Part shown: one piece after another, positions 7,061 to 15,753 of the stretch | Numbering within the stretch: the stretch's first letter is position 1 | How the letters are laid out: the number at the start of each line of letters is the position of its first letter | IMG/VR virus record: IMGVR_UViG_3300047328_000094 | Location: 1 to 56,679 of that record | DNA: 56,679 nt | Reading direction: 5' to 3' (one strand) | Source of the DNA: a virus | Program-made: the position numbers and the translations under genes | Notes under the pieces: model-generated | Database searches by the model: none | Told to the model about the DNA's origin: nothing | What the model saw: only the letters and a program-made list of their open reading frames with translations

Positions 7061-7654
7061 ATGAAAACTGGCGACTGTTTGGCGATGGCTGCACAGGGAT
7101 GCACCTATTGCATGGGATTGGGTGTGGTCGCAGGCCGCGCGCCGGCCACTGAACGCCCCTGCAAATGTGTATTTCGGGCTGTCTTCCGTGAGTGTTACCG
7201 CAAATTCGTAGATTTCACGCGAATGGAGAGTCGGATCTCCCAGCTCAGGTACGAAGGAGGCCGGAATAAAAATACCGGCTGCGCGAGCCGTTCGTGGGGC
7301 ATGCCGCGAGAAGAGTTCGTGGCTGACTTCTGCCTGGTCGCCAAGCGGACCCTGAACCCATCGCTTTACAAGATTTTCAAGTATCACTATCTGCTGGGTG
7401 CCGACTGGAAGCTTTGCTGCCGGAAATTGAAGATCGAGCGCGGCCCGTTCTTCCATCTTTGCTACAGGGTCGAGGAACTGCTTGGCCTAGCGTTCAAGAC
7501 GATCCAGCCGTACGCGCTTCACCCTGTGGATGAATACATCGCAAGCACGCCTCGCGGAAAGCAGAACCTCCAGGCTTGTGACACACTCGTGCGCGTCAAG
7601 CCAGTGAAAGCCCCTCTACGGGCGCCGAAAGCGCTCGCCGGGAATGTCGGCTAA
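7061..7654 (+). CDS. zinc/HTH putative late-gene regulator, paralog 2
   Basis: 197 aa. It has the same architecture as the protein at 6181: CTYCMGLG...PCKCVFRAVFRECYRKF at 14-50, then FKYHYLLGADWKLCCRKLK and a C-terminal DEYIAST block that matches DEYFNST of paralog 1. The strict conservation of the core with divergence elsewhere suggests old duplication and different roles, not gene decay. A clear ribosome site (aaggaaac) precedes the ATG. Its 3' end overlaps the small terminase gene by 11 bp, which places it in the packaging operon. Confidence 0.65.
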   Translation: MKTGDCLAMAAQGCTYCMGLGVVAGRAPATERPCKCVFRAVFRECYRKFVDFTRMESRISQLRYEGGRNKNTGCASRSWGMPREEFVADFCLVAKRTLNPSLYKIFKYHYLLGADWKLCCRKLKIERGPFFHLCYRVEELLGLAFKTIQPYALHPVDEYIASTPRGKQNLQACDTLVRVKPVKAPLRAPKALAGNVG

Positions 7655-8039
7655 GCGGGGTGGTAAGCGGCCTGGTGCTGGACGGAAGCCCGACGGCATC
7701 ACGGAAGAGCAGTCAGCCATCCTGTGCGAGGCGATCAAGCAGGGCGCGTTCATTGAGACGGCCGTAATCCTGGCGGGCATCGAGAAGTCGACATTCTACG
7801 GTTGGCTCCGATGTGCGCAGCGTGATGAAGCGGATGGCAAAGCTTTCGGAAGCATCTATGTGACCTTCTCGCGCCGCGTGAAGAAAGCTTTGGCTGAGGC
7901 CGAACGAGACTATGTTGCTATCATCCAGGCGCGTGCGTCGACCGTGTGGCAGGCAGCCGCATGGATGCTGGAGCGGCGGTTCCCAAAACGTTGGGCGAGA
8001 AAGGAGAGCAAGGACGATGGCGGAGACAAAGCAGGATGA
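7644..8039 (+). CDS. terS: terminase small subunit
   Basis: 131 aa. A basic AT-hook-like N-terminus (GGKRPGAGRKP) and an HTH (AFIETAVILAGIEKSTFYGWL) precede a helical oligomerisation region and the ERRFPKRW motif common in small terminase subunits of tailed phages. It recognises the packaging start site and loads the large subunit. The position two genes upstream of the large terminase supports the call. It overlaps both neighbours. Confidence 0.8.
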   Translation: MSAKRGGKRPGAGRKPDGITEEQSAILCEAIKQGAFIETAVILAGIEKSTFYGWLRCAQRDEADGKAFGSIYVTFSRRVKKALAEAERDYVAIIQARASTVWQAAAWMLERRFPKRWARKESKDDGGDKAG

Positions 8040-8589
8040 CGTGCTGGCGACAGCCATTTGTTCCTGGCGAACTCATTTGACGCTGGCCTACATGCGGGCG
8101 AACGGCTACACCTCTCGTAACAATTGGTTGCTGGGACCTGACGGCATTATGGTCTGCCGCGGTAAGGAGAATCTCTATCGCCTTCGGCATGACGAGATAT
8201 GGGAATGGTTTTGGGACGAAACGCCGCGTGACTTTATATCGGCCATGGAACTCGATCGAATCGTCAATGAACAGGCCGCTGCGCATGGCTTCGACTGGCA
8301 GAATCGCTCAACGCTCGCACGGGGAAGCTACCAATACATGACGCTGGTCACGATCGCGCTGCGCCATTACGAGACTCCCAAGGGTAAGTGGCTCCTGGCG
8401 CTCCGGGTCGACAAGCCGTATTCCGCCGGCACCGCCGCCCAAGCCGACGAAGCGAACGGAAATGTGACCGCAGCCGAATCGTTGGTGGTGGCGATATTGA
8501 AACGCGTGGGAGGCAGGTTCCTGCCGGATCCGTCCAATCCGGATTCTGAGGCCGTCCAATCCGGATTCAATGAAGGAGTTCGCAAGTGA
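8017..8589 (+). CDS. hypothetical protein between terminase genes (190 aa)
   Basis: ATG at 8017 has an aaggagagc ribosome site; it overlaps the small terminase gene by 23 bp. The product has a Trp-rich segment (EIWEWFWDETPRDF) and a helical C-terminal half. No family recognised. The last ~60 bp carry a 17-bp direct repeat at a 22-bp period; since 22 is not a multiple of three, the repeat is a DNA feature and not a protein repeat. The gene may exist partly to carry a packaging or regulatory site. Confidence 0.6.
   Translation: MAETKQDDVLATAICSWRTHLTLAYMRANGYTSRNNWLLGPDGIMVCRGKENLYRLRHDEIWEWFWDETPRDFISAMELDRIVNEQAAAHGFDWQNRSTLARGSYQYMTLVTIALRHYETPKGKWLLALRVDKPYSAGTAAQADEANGNVTAAESLVVAILKRVGGRFLPDPSNPDSEAVQSGFNEGVRK
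8530..8568. repeat. 17-bp direct repeat between terminase genes
   Basis: CCGTCCAATCCGGATTC occurs at 8530-8546 and again, identically, at 8552-8568. The start-to-start distance is 22 bp, about two helical turns, so a dimeric protein would meet both copies on one DNA face. Candidate small-terminase binding (pac/cos-like) site or operator. Confidence 0.8.
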
Positions 8590-8999
8590 ACTATGTGGCG
8601 AAGCCAGTTGCCGTTGAGGCATTCGTGATTACAGAATTGCATCAAGGGCTCGGGAACGAAACATTAATCTGGCTGGAAGACTGCCGATGCAAAGTTGCCG
8701 ACCATGGCATGCTGGCCCGCTACTATCCGAAACCTGGCGATTACTGGGTTACGCAAGCGGACGGATACGAATACATCAATCCAAAGGCCGTCTTTGAACG
8801 CAAGTATTCGCCGCTGGCCGGCGACGGCACGAAACCGCTGGTCCGCAAGAGCGATGTGTGGTGGATTGTCATACCAGCCGACTTGAGGCACTCGCCAGGT
8901 CCATTTCCCCACCTGGAGTACCATTTCGCATTCTGGGAAGAAGCCTTCCAGCACGCACTGGAAGAAGTGAGTCGGCAGCGATGCGGAATCTTCTCGTGA
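8586..8999 (+). CDS. phage protein with PGDYxV...FERKY motif
   Basis: 137 aa from GTG overlapping the previous stop (GTGA), with an aaggag ribosome site. The N-terminus NYVAKPVAVEAFVI, the motif KPGDYWVTQADGYEYI and INPKAVFERKY match a widespread small phage protein of unknown role, usually seen as PGDWII...YPCKPDIFEATYE. The C-terminal 45 residues (WWIVIPADLRH...) are extra. Family likeness is clear, but no biochemical function is known to me. Confidence 0.65.
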   Translation: MNYVAKPVAVEAFVITELHQGLGNETLIWLEDCRCKVADHGMLARYYPKPGDYWVTQADGYEYINPKAVFERKYSPLAGDGTKPLVRKSDVWWIVIPADLRHSPGPFPHLEYHFAFWEEAFQHALEEVSRQRCGIFS

Positions 9000-9003
9000 C
9001 CGC

Positions 9004-10503
9004 ATGATTGATGAAGAAGTCGACGAAGAGCTGCTCGCTTCGTTGAAAGACTTTGGGCCGGAACTGGCAACGTGGGGCGACGAATACACACCCATAGAGG
9101 ACGAGCTGCCGGAGGTGTACGGCGAGAAGGTAGGCGAAGGCGCCTGGCGCCGCAATTATAAGCCACTGGCGTCCCAGCAGGCGTTTCACGATCTGAAGAC
9201 CCGCTACAAGGGATTCTCAGGGCCGGTCGGATCCGGCAAGTCAGCAGCGCTCTGCCGCGAGGCGTTAAGGCTTGCTTTCGCGAATCCCGGATGTCCTGGC
9301 CTGATCGGCGCGCCGACTTACGGCATGCTGGCGGACGTAACACGGGCGGCGTTTTTTGAACATCTGGATGGAGCTTGCGTCAAATACCGGTTTCTGGCCG
9401 GCCGCAACCTGGTGCGGATCGCGGCCTGTGACGCGACGATCTTTTTTCGTTCGCTGTCGGATCCATCAAAGCTGGTTGGAAAAAACCTGGCGTGGGCCGG
9501 CATCGACGAGGTGACGTTCTGCCCGGAGGAGTCCTGGAAAAAGGTAGAAGCGCGGATCCGCCTGAAGAAGGCAAAGGAACTGGCGCTTTTCGGCGCATGG
9601 ACGCCGCGTGGCTTTGACTGGGCATGGAAGCGATTCCGCAACCCGGACACAAAGCTGCCGAATCACGAATGTATTTTCGCCAAACCGCGCGAGAACGAAG
9701 CGAACCTGGCGGATGGCTATTATGACTCGCTGAAGAATTCCTATGACGCGCAGTTGTTCGCGCAAGAGGCGCTCGGTGAGTACCTGAACGTGTTCTCTGG
9801 TCGCGTCTATTACGGGTTCGACCGGGATCGGAACGGAGCGCTGATCAAGGAGCGCGGAGGGCTGAAGGTAGATGTGGCGCGGCCTATCTGCTGGTCGATG
9901 GATTTCAACGTCGGGCGCATGTCGAGCATCATCGGTCAATACCACGCGGTGATTGGCGATCAGCCGTCCGAGATGAGTGTGCTGGATGAAATCATTCTCA
10001 CGAACTCAAATACGGCAGCTACTTGTGATGAGTTTCTGTATCGGCTGGATCGTCTCACGGCGGGGACGGCACTCGCCAGCGGCGTGGTCAATGTGCGGAT
10101 CTATGGTGATGCTGCCGGCGAGTCTCGCTCGTCGAAGGCGGACACGACGGATTACGAGATCATCCGCCGCTGGGCCCGGCGCAATGCCCACCGGGTCTCG
10201 CTGACCTTTCACGTCCAGGACGCAAACCCGAGCGTCCGCGCGCGCGTCGCGGCCGTGAACGGCATGCTGTTCAACGAGGCTGAGCGGACGCGACTTTTCG
10301 TCGCGCCGCATTGCAAGGGCCTGATCGAAGATCTGGAGCAGGTCGGCTGGGCCAAAGGTCACAATGGCGCCGAAACCGGCGAATTCGACAAGAGCAGCGC
10401 AGCGCTGACGCATATCAGCGACGCAGCCGGTTACTGGGTTTGGAAAGAAGCCGGCATCCGGCAACGGGGCCGGGGATTGGAAAGCACACGGCTGAATTAT
10501 TGA
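9004..10503 (+). CDS. terL: terminase large subunit
   Basis: 499 aa. ATPase: Walker A FSGPVGSGKS (71-80) and Walker B AWAGIDEV (163-170, D168/E169). C-terminal RNase H-like nuclease with Asp residues in SMDFNVG (D300), IYGDAAG (D369) and HISDAAGYW (D473). The protein pumps DNA into the procapsid through the portal and cuts the concatemer. Length and motif order are normal for the terminase_6/terminase_3 type. It starts 4 bp after the preceding gene. Confidence 0.95.
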   Translation: MIDEEVDEELLASLKDFGPELATWGDEYTPIEDELPEVYGEKVGEGAWRRNYKPLASQQAFHDLKTRYKGFSGPVGSGKSAALCREALRLAFANPGCPGLIGAPTYGMLADVTRAAFFEHLDGACVKYRFLAGRNLVRIAACDATIFFRSLSDPSKLVGKNLAWAGIDEVTFCPEESWKKVEARIRLKKAKELALFGAWTPRGFDWAWKRFRNPDTKLPNHECIFAKPRENEANLADGYYDSLKNSYDAQLFAQEALGEYLNVFSGRVYYGFDRDRNGALIKERGGLKVDVARPICWSMDFNVGRMSSIIGQYHAVIGDQPSEMSVLDEIILTNSNTAATCDEFLYRLDRLTAGTALASGVVNVRIYGDAAGESRSSKADTTDYEIIRRWARRNAHRVSLTFHVQDANPSVRARVAAVNGMLFNEAERTRLFVAPHCKGLIEDLEQVGWAKGHNGAETGEFDKSSAALTHISDAAGYWVWKEAGIRQRGRGLESTRLNY

Positions 10504-10509
10504 GGACAC

Positions 10510-10875
10510 ATGGGACATGACGAGATAACCGCGCTGCTTCCGATCTGGCAACGGCGGTTGCGGCTCAACGACTGGGATATCAAGCTTACCTTTGAGAAGC
10601 ACCCGAACTCCCTGGGCAATGTGCGCCTGCAGGCCAACTATAAGAACGCCGAGATTGTGCTCCAGCACACCGACTTCATAGACAACCAAGGCCTCGGAAA
10701 CAAAGATCCCGAAGTCACCCTGGTTCATGAACTGCTGCACGTTCAGGCGGGCGAGTTGACCAGCTTCTTGTGCGCCCGCGACAACGAACGCTACTACGAC
10801 GACATGGAGCGGCTGGTGGAATTGACCGCCATCGCGCTTGTGGATCTGGCGCGCAGGGTACCCAAAGCAGCTTAG
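10510..10875 (+). CDS. HExxH putative zinc metallopeptidase
   Basis: 121 aa. HELLH at 73-77 is a zincin motif, and downstream Glu residues (ERLVELTAIAL) could give the third ligand. The first 60 residues resemble the SprT-like/phage metallopeptidase style (WQRRLRLNDWDIKL). The position, right after the terminase and before head genes, fits a virion-maturation or host-directed protease. It has no signal peptide, so a lytic role outside the cell is unlikely. Activity is inferred from the motif only. Confidence 0.6.
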   Translation: MGHDEITALLPIWQRRLRLNDWDIKLTFEKHPNSLGNVRLQANYKNAEIVLQHTDFIDNQGLGNKDPEVTLVHELLHVQAGELTSFLCARDNERYYDDMERLVELTAIALVDLARRVPKAA

Positions 10876-10899
10876 CTGCGGAAAGTCACGAGGAAATTG

Positions 10900-11331
10900 A
10901 TGGCAACAAAATCAAGAACAGCGAAAGCCAGGGGTAGCCAAACGGAAACACAGGCCGCGGTGTCCGGTATCGCCGACAGGCTGCAGGCAATCGTCGGCAA
11001 CATTAATAAGCAGCGCGCCGACCACCGCGAACAGGAAGCGGCGGCCGATAAGCTTCGGGAAGAAGGTCACGCGGTCGAGCCGAAGCGGGAGGTCATCCAT
11101 CTCTCAAAGCAGGACACGCTGACTTTCCTCGCATGTGACCTACGGGCCGGATTGGTGCGCGCCAACGCCAGAGCAAGCACGATCAACTATCTGCTTTGCG
11201 GTAAAGGCGAGGAAGCCGTGGTGGCCGCGCCCGACGAATGTACGCCAGGATTGTCAGATCTTCTCATCGAATGCAGCGGGCTCCTGGGTTGCCTCAACAC
11301 GAGGCTTTGTCTCATCGAAGGCCGCATTTAA
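10900..11331 (+). CDS. hypothetical coiled-coil protein (143 aa)
   Basis: ATG with an acgagg ribosome site; an in-frame TTG lies one codon upstream. The N-terminal two thirds are Lys/Arg/Gln/Glu-rich helix (RADHREQEAAADKLREEG), probably coiled coil. The C-terminal part carries several Cys. It lies between the metallopeptidase-like gene and the exported-protein block. No family recognised. Confidence 0.55.
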   Translation: MATKSRTAKARGSQTETQAAVSGIADRLQAIVGNINKQRADHREQEAAADKLREEGHAVEPKREVIHLSKQDTLTFLACDLRAGLVRANARASTINYLLCGKGEEAVVAAPDECTPGLSDLLIECSGLLGCLNTRLCLIEGRI

Positions 11332-11400
11332 GGGTGCACCTTACCACTAGCGGCACGATAGTACTAGACGTAATGAGTCTAAAGCTTTAGGCTAAGTGAT
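11329..11400 (+). promoter_or_regulatory. palindrome-bearing gap before exported-protein genes
   Basis: A 69-bp gap holds two palindromes: TAAGG-GTGCA-CCTTA at its start and the perfect 12-mer CTAAAGCTTTAG (about 11379-11390). No standard promoter boxes are clear. The gap may be a regulatory point for the exported-protein genes. Confidence 0.3.
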
Positions 11401-11829
11401 GTGAGGATCCCTATCTTGGCAGCACTGCTGGTCGCTTGGCCGTTTTGCGCAGGCGCGCAGGCGATCTCCACCACGCAGATCGCCGATACGCTGACTGATT
11501 CGTCTGGAAATCCGCTTTCCGGTTCGCTGCGCCTCACCTGGCCAAACTTCACGTCGGGAGCCGGTGATTTCATCCCAGCTGGAAGCCAAACTTACGAGCT
11601 GGTCAGTGGCGCTATGAATATTCAGCTTGCACCCACGGTCAACGGCTCGCCATCGGTTTGTTATTCCGTTCGATTTTTGGACTCCCATGGCGGTCCTGGG
11701 TTCACGCAAATCTGGTCAGTCCCCGTCGCGAATTACGTGCTCCGGCTGGCGAACATTGAGGTCGCTTCTTGCCCGCTGTCGTCTTCAGTGAAGCGCAGGC
11801 GCAGGAAGCCAAATACAGGCACTCACTAA
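11401..11829 (+). CDS. Sec-exported protein with WPxF domain (A)
   Basis: 142 aa from GTG. A signal peptide (MRIPILAALLVAWPFCAGAQA) ends in a good type I cleavage site after residue ~21. The mature beta-rich domain has the pattern DTLTDSSGNPLSGSLRLTWPNF, then a Gly turn, ALNIQL-like strand and WSVPV. The same domain follows the signal peptides of the proteins at 12149 and 14793. It ends in a basic tail (KRRRRK). A phage gene for an exported protein in the head module is unusual. Role unknown: envelope protein, adhesin or tail-associated factor assembled outside. Confidence 0.7.
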   Translation: MRIPILAALLVAWPFCAGAQAISTTQIADTLTDSSGNPLSGSLRLTWPNFTSGAGDFIPAGSQTYELVSGAMNIQLAPTVNGSPSVCYSVRFLDSHGGPGFTQIWSVPVANYVLRLANIEVASCPLSSSVKRRRRKPNTGTH

Positions 11830-11835
11830 CAAAAC

Positions 11836-12165
11836 ATGGCAACACAAGTCGTTCCATTTACGCAAGTCACCGCGGCGACCGCTCTACAGCAGACCGCTTT
11901 TCCGGCCGTCGCCGTCGGAATGCAGGGAAAGTGGGTCGCTGAGCTACATGTGCAACCGGCCGCCGGCAACTATTCCTATATTTCTGTTGTCGACGTGGCA
12001 ACCGGGATTGTCCTGAAGGACCTATTTCCGCCTCCCGCCACCGGCATCGCGGAATCCTGGTGCCTGCACAGCGATCCCGACGAAGATGGCGTGGATCCGA
12101 CGCGCTTCGCAGTGCTGTTTCAGCATGCGGGCGACAAGTGGAATGCCTATGCAGTGGTTCGCTAG
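11836..12165 (+). CDS. small beta-rich protein, possible head decoration
   Basis: 109 aa; no signal peptide, and hydrophobic/beta-rich throughout (SYISVVDVATGIVLKDLF). It starts 6 bp after exported protein A and overlaps exported protein B by 17 bp. A small Ala/Val-rich beta protein in the head region could decorate the capsid, but nothing in the sequence proves it. No family recognised. Confidence 0.5.
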   Translation: MATQVVPFTQVTAATALQQTAFPAVAVGMQGKWVAELHVQPAAGNYSYISVVDVATGIVLKDLFPPPATGIAESWCLHSDPDEDGVDPTRFAVLFQHAGDKWNAYAVVR

Positions 12166-13201
12166 CGCCAGAGCCCTGGCGCTGACTGCGCTGCTGGTGC
12201 TGCTGCTCCCGGCGATTCTGCAGGCCGTCCAGATCACGGATACGCTTCTCGACTCGACGCACGCTCCGGCGAACGGCACACTGCTGATTTCCTGGCCATC
12301 GTTCACCGGTTCAAACTCTCAGGTTCAGAGCGGTGGAACGACCCGTATCAAGATCACGTCCGGCGCGCTAAATATCTTCCTCGCCGCAACAGTCGGTGGA
12401 ACCTCCTTTGGGGGCGGCTCTCCTTATTACACGGCGCAATTCTTTTCCACCACAGGCAACGGCTCGTTCACGGCGACCTGGAACGTGCCGGTAGCGACGG
12501 TGCCTGTGAACCTCGCAGCCATCTGCGTCAGCGGCTGTAACACGTCATCTTCTTCGGGAAGCACCGCAGGTGTCACCGCAATCGCTGTGAATGGCGGCTC
12601 TCTGCAAACGGGAAATGTCGCGCTAACCATCCCCACTGCAGATAGTCAACTGACAAACGATGCCGGCTTTCAGACGGCTTCGCAGGTGGCGACGGCGATC
12701 ACGTCGGCGGTGTCATCCAGCCTGGTGAACGTCGGGTTTTCCGATGCGGAGGTGCCGGGGGGCACCGTGAATGGATCGAACACGGTCTTCACTTTGAGCC
12801 AGGCACCCTACCCAGTGCTCAGCCTGCAGCTCGTCCGCAACGGGCAGACTTTGACCTTAGGCGGGGATTTCACGCTGGGCGGCTCGACCGTTACCTTCAT
12901 TAACGGTGTAGTTCCCGTCGTCGGTGACAACCTGCAGGCCTGGTATCGCTATTCTTCGCTGGGCGCAACTCCCAGCGTTCATTTCTCGGATGCAGAAGTC
13001 CCGGCCGGAGTTGTCAACGGCAGTAACACGGCCTTCACACTGGCGAACACTCCGGTCAACCCGGCCGGCATTTACCTCACTCGCAACGGCCTGGCGCAGA
13101 AATATGGCCTCGATTTCTCCATATCAGGAGCGGCGATCACTTTTTTGAGCGTTGCCATTCCGACAACTGGAGATGTTCTCCTCGCGTGGTACCGATACTG
13201 A
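12149..13201 (+). CDS. Sec-exported protein with WPxF domain and tandem NGxN/RNG domains (B)
   Basis: 350 aa. Signal peptide from ATG 12149 (ASARALALTALLVLLLPAILQA); ATG 12143 is an alternative. Residues ~23-130: the WPxF domain (SWPSF...WNVPV). After a Gly/Ser linker come two tandem ~75-residue repeats: FSDAEVPGGTVNGSNTVFTL...RNGQTL...AWYRY and FSDAEVPAGVVNGSNTAFTL...RNGLAQ...AWYRY. These NGxN/RNG/AWYRY units are common in phage tail fibres, so a cell-surface or receptor role is plausible. It ends by TGATG overlap into the portal gene, so it is translated with virion proteins. Confidence 0.7.
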   Translation: MQWFASARALALTALLVLLLPAILQAVQITDTLLDSTHAPANGTLLISWPSFTGSNSQVQSGGTTRIKITSGALNIFLAATVGGTSFGGGSPYYTAQFFSTTGNGSFTATWNVPVATVPVNLAAICVSGCNTSSSSGSTAGVTAIAVNGGSLQTGNVALTIPTADSQLTNDAGFQTASQVATAITSAVSSSLVNVGFSDAEVPGGTVNGSNTVFTLSQAPYPVLSLQLVRNGQTLTLGGDFTLGGSTVTFINGVVPVVGDNLQAWYRYSSLGATPSVHFSDAEVPAGVVNGSNTAFTLANTPVNPAGIYLTRNGLAQKYGLDFSISGAAITFLSVAIPTTGDVLLAWYRY

Positions 13202-14784
13202 TGGCGACAAACCCTCTCATTCCTCCAGGCATTTCCGTCATCGACCAGGACAGCAACAGCGTCGACGCTAAGCACTCGTATTGGAATTTATGGTCAGGCA
13301 ACTGGGCCAAGATCGACCTGCTGTGTATCGGCGGCGGCGACATCCTGCGCAACGCGCAGACATTCCTGGTCAAGAAACCCAAAGAGAATGGAGATGTGTA
13401 CGAAGCGCGTTGCGCTGACATGACGTACACGAACCTTCTGGGTACCGGCGTTACCTATTACGCCGCGCAGCTCTTTGGCGAAGAATGGACGGCGACGTTT
13501 AGCTCCGTCGACGGATCGTCGTCAAAATCCGCTCTCCCACCTTTCTATGCTGGCTTTGCGGCTGACGTGGACAGGTCGGGCACAGGGATGTCGCCGTTCC
13601 TGCAGCAGGTCTTCAAAGGTGCGCTCAAGTTTGGGACAGTCTGGGTGCTGACCGATCTGCCGCTGCAGGGAGAATACAAAACTCGCGCGGATCAAAAGGC
13701 CGCGGGTGCCGATGCCCCTTATTGGACTATGTTCGACCCGCGTCAGGTCATCAACTGGGACGAGGATGAGCACGGAGTGCTGAACTGGGCGGTGACGTAC
13801 TCCGTGCGCACGGAGCGCACGTTCAAAGCCGGCATAAAAGCAATCGACTGCTGGACCTATTACGACCGCATGACCTTCCAAAAGTGGGAAGCGCCAAGAA
13901 AGCAGCAGACCGGTCAGCCGGATACTTTCGCTGCGACTCTGGTGACAAGCGGTCCCCACGCTCTCGCAGCCGTCAACCGAGTTCCGCTTCGGCGGCTCGA
14001 CATCGATCCCGATTATTGGATAGCCAACCGCGCGTACCCGGCTGCCCTTGATCACCTTAACCTGGACAACCGCTACGCGTGGGCGCTCAAGATGGCGAAC
14101 CTGCCAGTCCCATATATAAAGGGCGAGTTCGACGAACCGCCCGCCGGCTCCACGACGGAGCTGATGCAGATCCCTGCCGGGTCAGACTTCGGCTGGACCG
14201 AGCCGAAGGGGACTAGTTTTGAACACTCAGACCGGCGCCTGGCGTCGCTCGTCGAAGAAATCTACCGGCAGATGCACCTGCAGAACATGGGCAAGCGCGC
14301 CTCTGCAACCGCGTCCAGTTTGTCCGGTGAAAGTAAGCGCGAAGACCGAGAGGCTTCGCAAAGTATTTTGTCCAGTTACGCCAAATGGCTCCGCAACGCC
14401 GGGCGCCAATTGCTGCGCGATGTCCTTGACGCTCGCGGTGACACCAACCTTTCGGCAGAGATCTCCGGCACCGACTTTGAAGAGGTGGACCTCGATGCGG
14501 CCCTGGCCACGCTCGACCTGATGACCACCGTTGACATCCCGAGCGACACGCTCGAAAAGGTGGCCCAGACGCAGGTGGCTTTGAAGATTGCGCGCGACGA
14601 AACGGAAGAGACACGGCAGAAGATCAAAACCGAGATCGAGGCAGCGCCAACCAGATCCGAGCGCGCCGAGCAGCAGTCGCAGTTAGCCTCGCAGCAGTTC
14701 CAGCAGGCGCTCCAGCAGCAGACGGACCGCGCCGCAACCAAGCAACTCACCAACGAAGAACTTCAGGGTGCGCCCGAAGATTGA
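13201..14784 (+). CDS. portal protein
   Basis: 527 aa; ATG at 13201 overlaps the previous stop, chosen over an upstream GTG. Its size, its position between terminase and scaffold/coat, an RRLDID...LDHLNLDNRYAWALKMANLPVP segment and a long Gln/Glu-rich helical C-terminus (AEQQSQLASQQFQQ) are typical of portals in the DUF4055/SPP1 gp6 style. It forms the dodecameric ring at one vertex that docks the terminase and later the neck. Exported-protein genes flank it on both sides. Confidence 0.8.
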   Translation: MATNPLIPPGISVIDQDSNSVDAKHSYWNLWSGNWAKIDLLCIGGGDILRNAQTFLVKKPKENGDVYEARCADMTYTNLLGTGVTYYAAQLFGEEWTATFSSVDGSSSKSALPPFYAGFAADVDRSGTGMSPFLQQVFKGALKFGTVWVLTDLPLQGEYKTRADQKAAGADAPYWTMFDPRQVINWDEDEHGVLNWAVTYSVRTERTFKAGIKAIDCWTYYDRMTFQKWEAPRKQQTGQPDTFAATLVTSGPHALAAVNRVPLRRLDIDPDYWIANRAYPAALDHLNLDNRYAWALKMANLPVPYIKGEFDEPPAGSTTELMQIPAGSDFGWTEPKGTSFEHSDRRLASLVEEIYRQMHLQNMGKRASATASSLSGESKREDREASQSILSSYAKWLRNAGRQLLRDVLDARGDTNLSAEISGTDFEEVDLDAALATLDLMTTVDIPSDTLEKVAQTQVALKIARDETEETRQKIKTEIEAAPTRSERAEQQSQLASQQFQQALQQQTDRAATKQLTNEELQGAPED

Positions 14785-14792
14785 TCCTCTAT

Positions 14793-15746
14793 ATGCGTGT
14801 AAAAACGAAGCTATTCTCCCTCCTCTTACTGATGACCGCCGCGCTGACGGCCCAGGTCACTCTGACCAATATTCCCGCCGTTGACCAGAACGGCACGGCC
14901 GTAACTACGGGCCTCATGTTTCTGACCTGGCCGCAGTTCCTCGATAACAACGGGAACATCGTGCAGGGGAACCAGCAGACCGTCAAGATATCGGGCGGCG
15001 TATTCACCGTCACGCTAACGGCCTCTGATAACGCCGGCTACGTCTATCACGCGCTAGTCATGACTGGCGGGAGCGGCAACGTGCAGGCGTCGCAGTTCCA
15101 GCTCAAAGTGCCGGCGGCCGGCGCAACGACGTGGGCCCAGATCGTGCAGCCAGCACAGCCGCCCATCGCCGGTGACGTTCCTGTTTATGACATTCACGGA
15201 AAGCTGATCGACTCCGGTTCGCCTCCCGGCAGCGGCTCATCGACTAGGACCTGGTCGTACTCATTATCTGGACTTTGCCAGGGATCGGTGGCAACAGCGG
15301 GCATCTGGCTGCCAACCGCGAATCAGCCGACATTCAACAGCTGTACGTCAACGACGCAGCAGGGCGAGTGGGTGATCGCAGCGGCAAATACAACTGCCAA
15401 TTGGGGCCTGCAATTTGTCGTACCTACCGGCACATCCGGAAGCTGGTCGCTGAAGCTAACCTGGCGGACGGCCGACACAACGACGGCGCACGCCCTTGTC
15501 CTGCAGCCATCCTATGCCTGCGTCGCAACCGGGAGCGCGCCGGATAATCCCAGCTACACGACCCTCTCCGCCGTGACACTCAATCCGGGCTCGACAGCAA
15601 GCGTGAACGCCACGGCGTCGCTGACATTCACCCCGACATGCGCGGCAGGGAGTCAATTCAGGCTTTTGCTTACGCCGACTTCGAACAACTTCGCTTCTCC
15701 GGCGCAGTTCTCCTACGAAAGTATTTCGCTGCTGGCCAGCAACTGA
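14793..15746 (+). CDS. Sec-exported protein with WPxF-like domain (C)
   Basis: 317 aa. Signal peptide MRVKTKLFSLLLLMTAALTAQ, cleaved near residue 21; TTG 14781 is an alternative start. N-terminal domain: LTNIPAVDQNGTAVTTG then LTWPQF and a VKISGGVFTVTL strand, a diverged relative of proteins A and B. The C-terminal ~160 residues form a second beta-sandwich rich in Thr/Ser with Cys pairs, consistent with disulfides outside the cytoplasm. It sits between portal and a beta-helix protein that is also exported. Confidence 0.7.
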   Translation: MRVKTKLFSLLLLMTAALTAQVTLTNIPAVDQNGTAVTTGLMFLTWPQFLDNNGNIVQGNQQTVKISGGVFTVTLTASDNAGYVYHALVMTGGSGNVQASQFQLKVPAAGATTWAQIVQPAQPPIAGDVPVYDIHGKLIDSGSPPGSGSSTRTWSYSLSGLCQGSVATAGIWLPTANQPTFNSCTSTTQQGEWVIAAANTTANWGLQFVVPTGTSGSWSLKLTWRTADTTTAHALVLQPSYACVATGSAPDNPSYTTLSAVTLNPGSTASVNATASLTFTPTCAAGSQFRLLLTPTSNNFASPAQFSYESISLLASN

Positions 15747-15753
15747 GGAACCT

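Noticed and set aside
6653-7456. Long minus-strand frame across the late-regulator cassette
   Set aside because: It is opposite three coherent plus-strand genes with conserved HTH and zinc motifs; composition is typical shadow.
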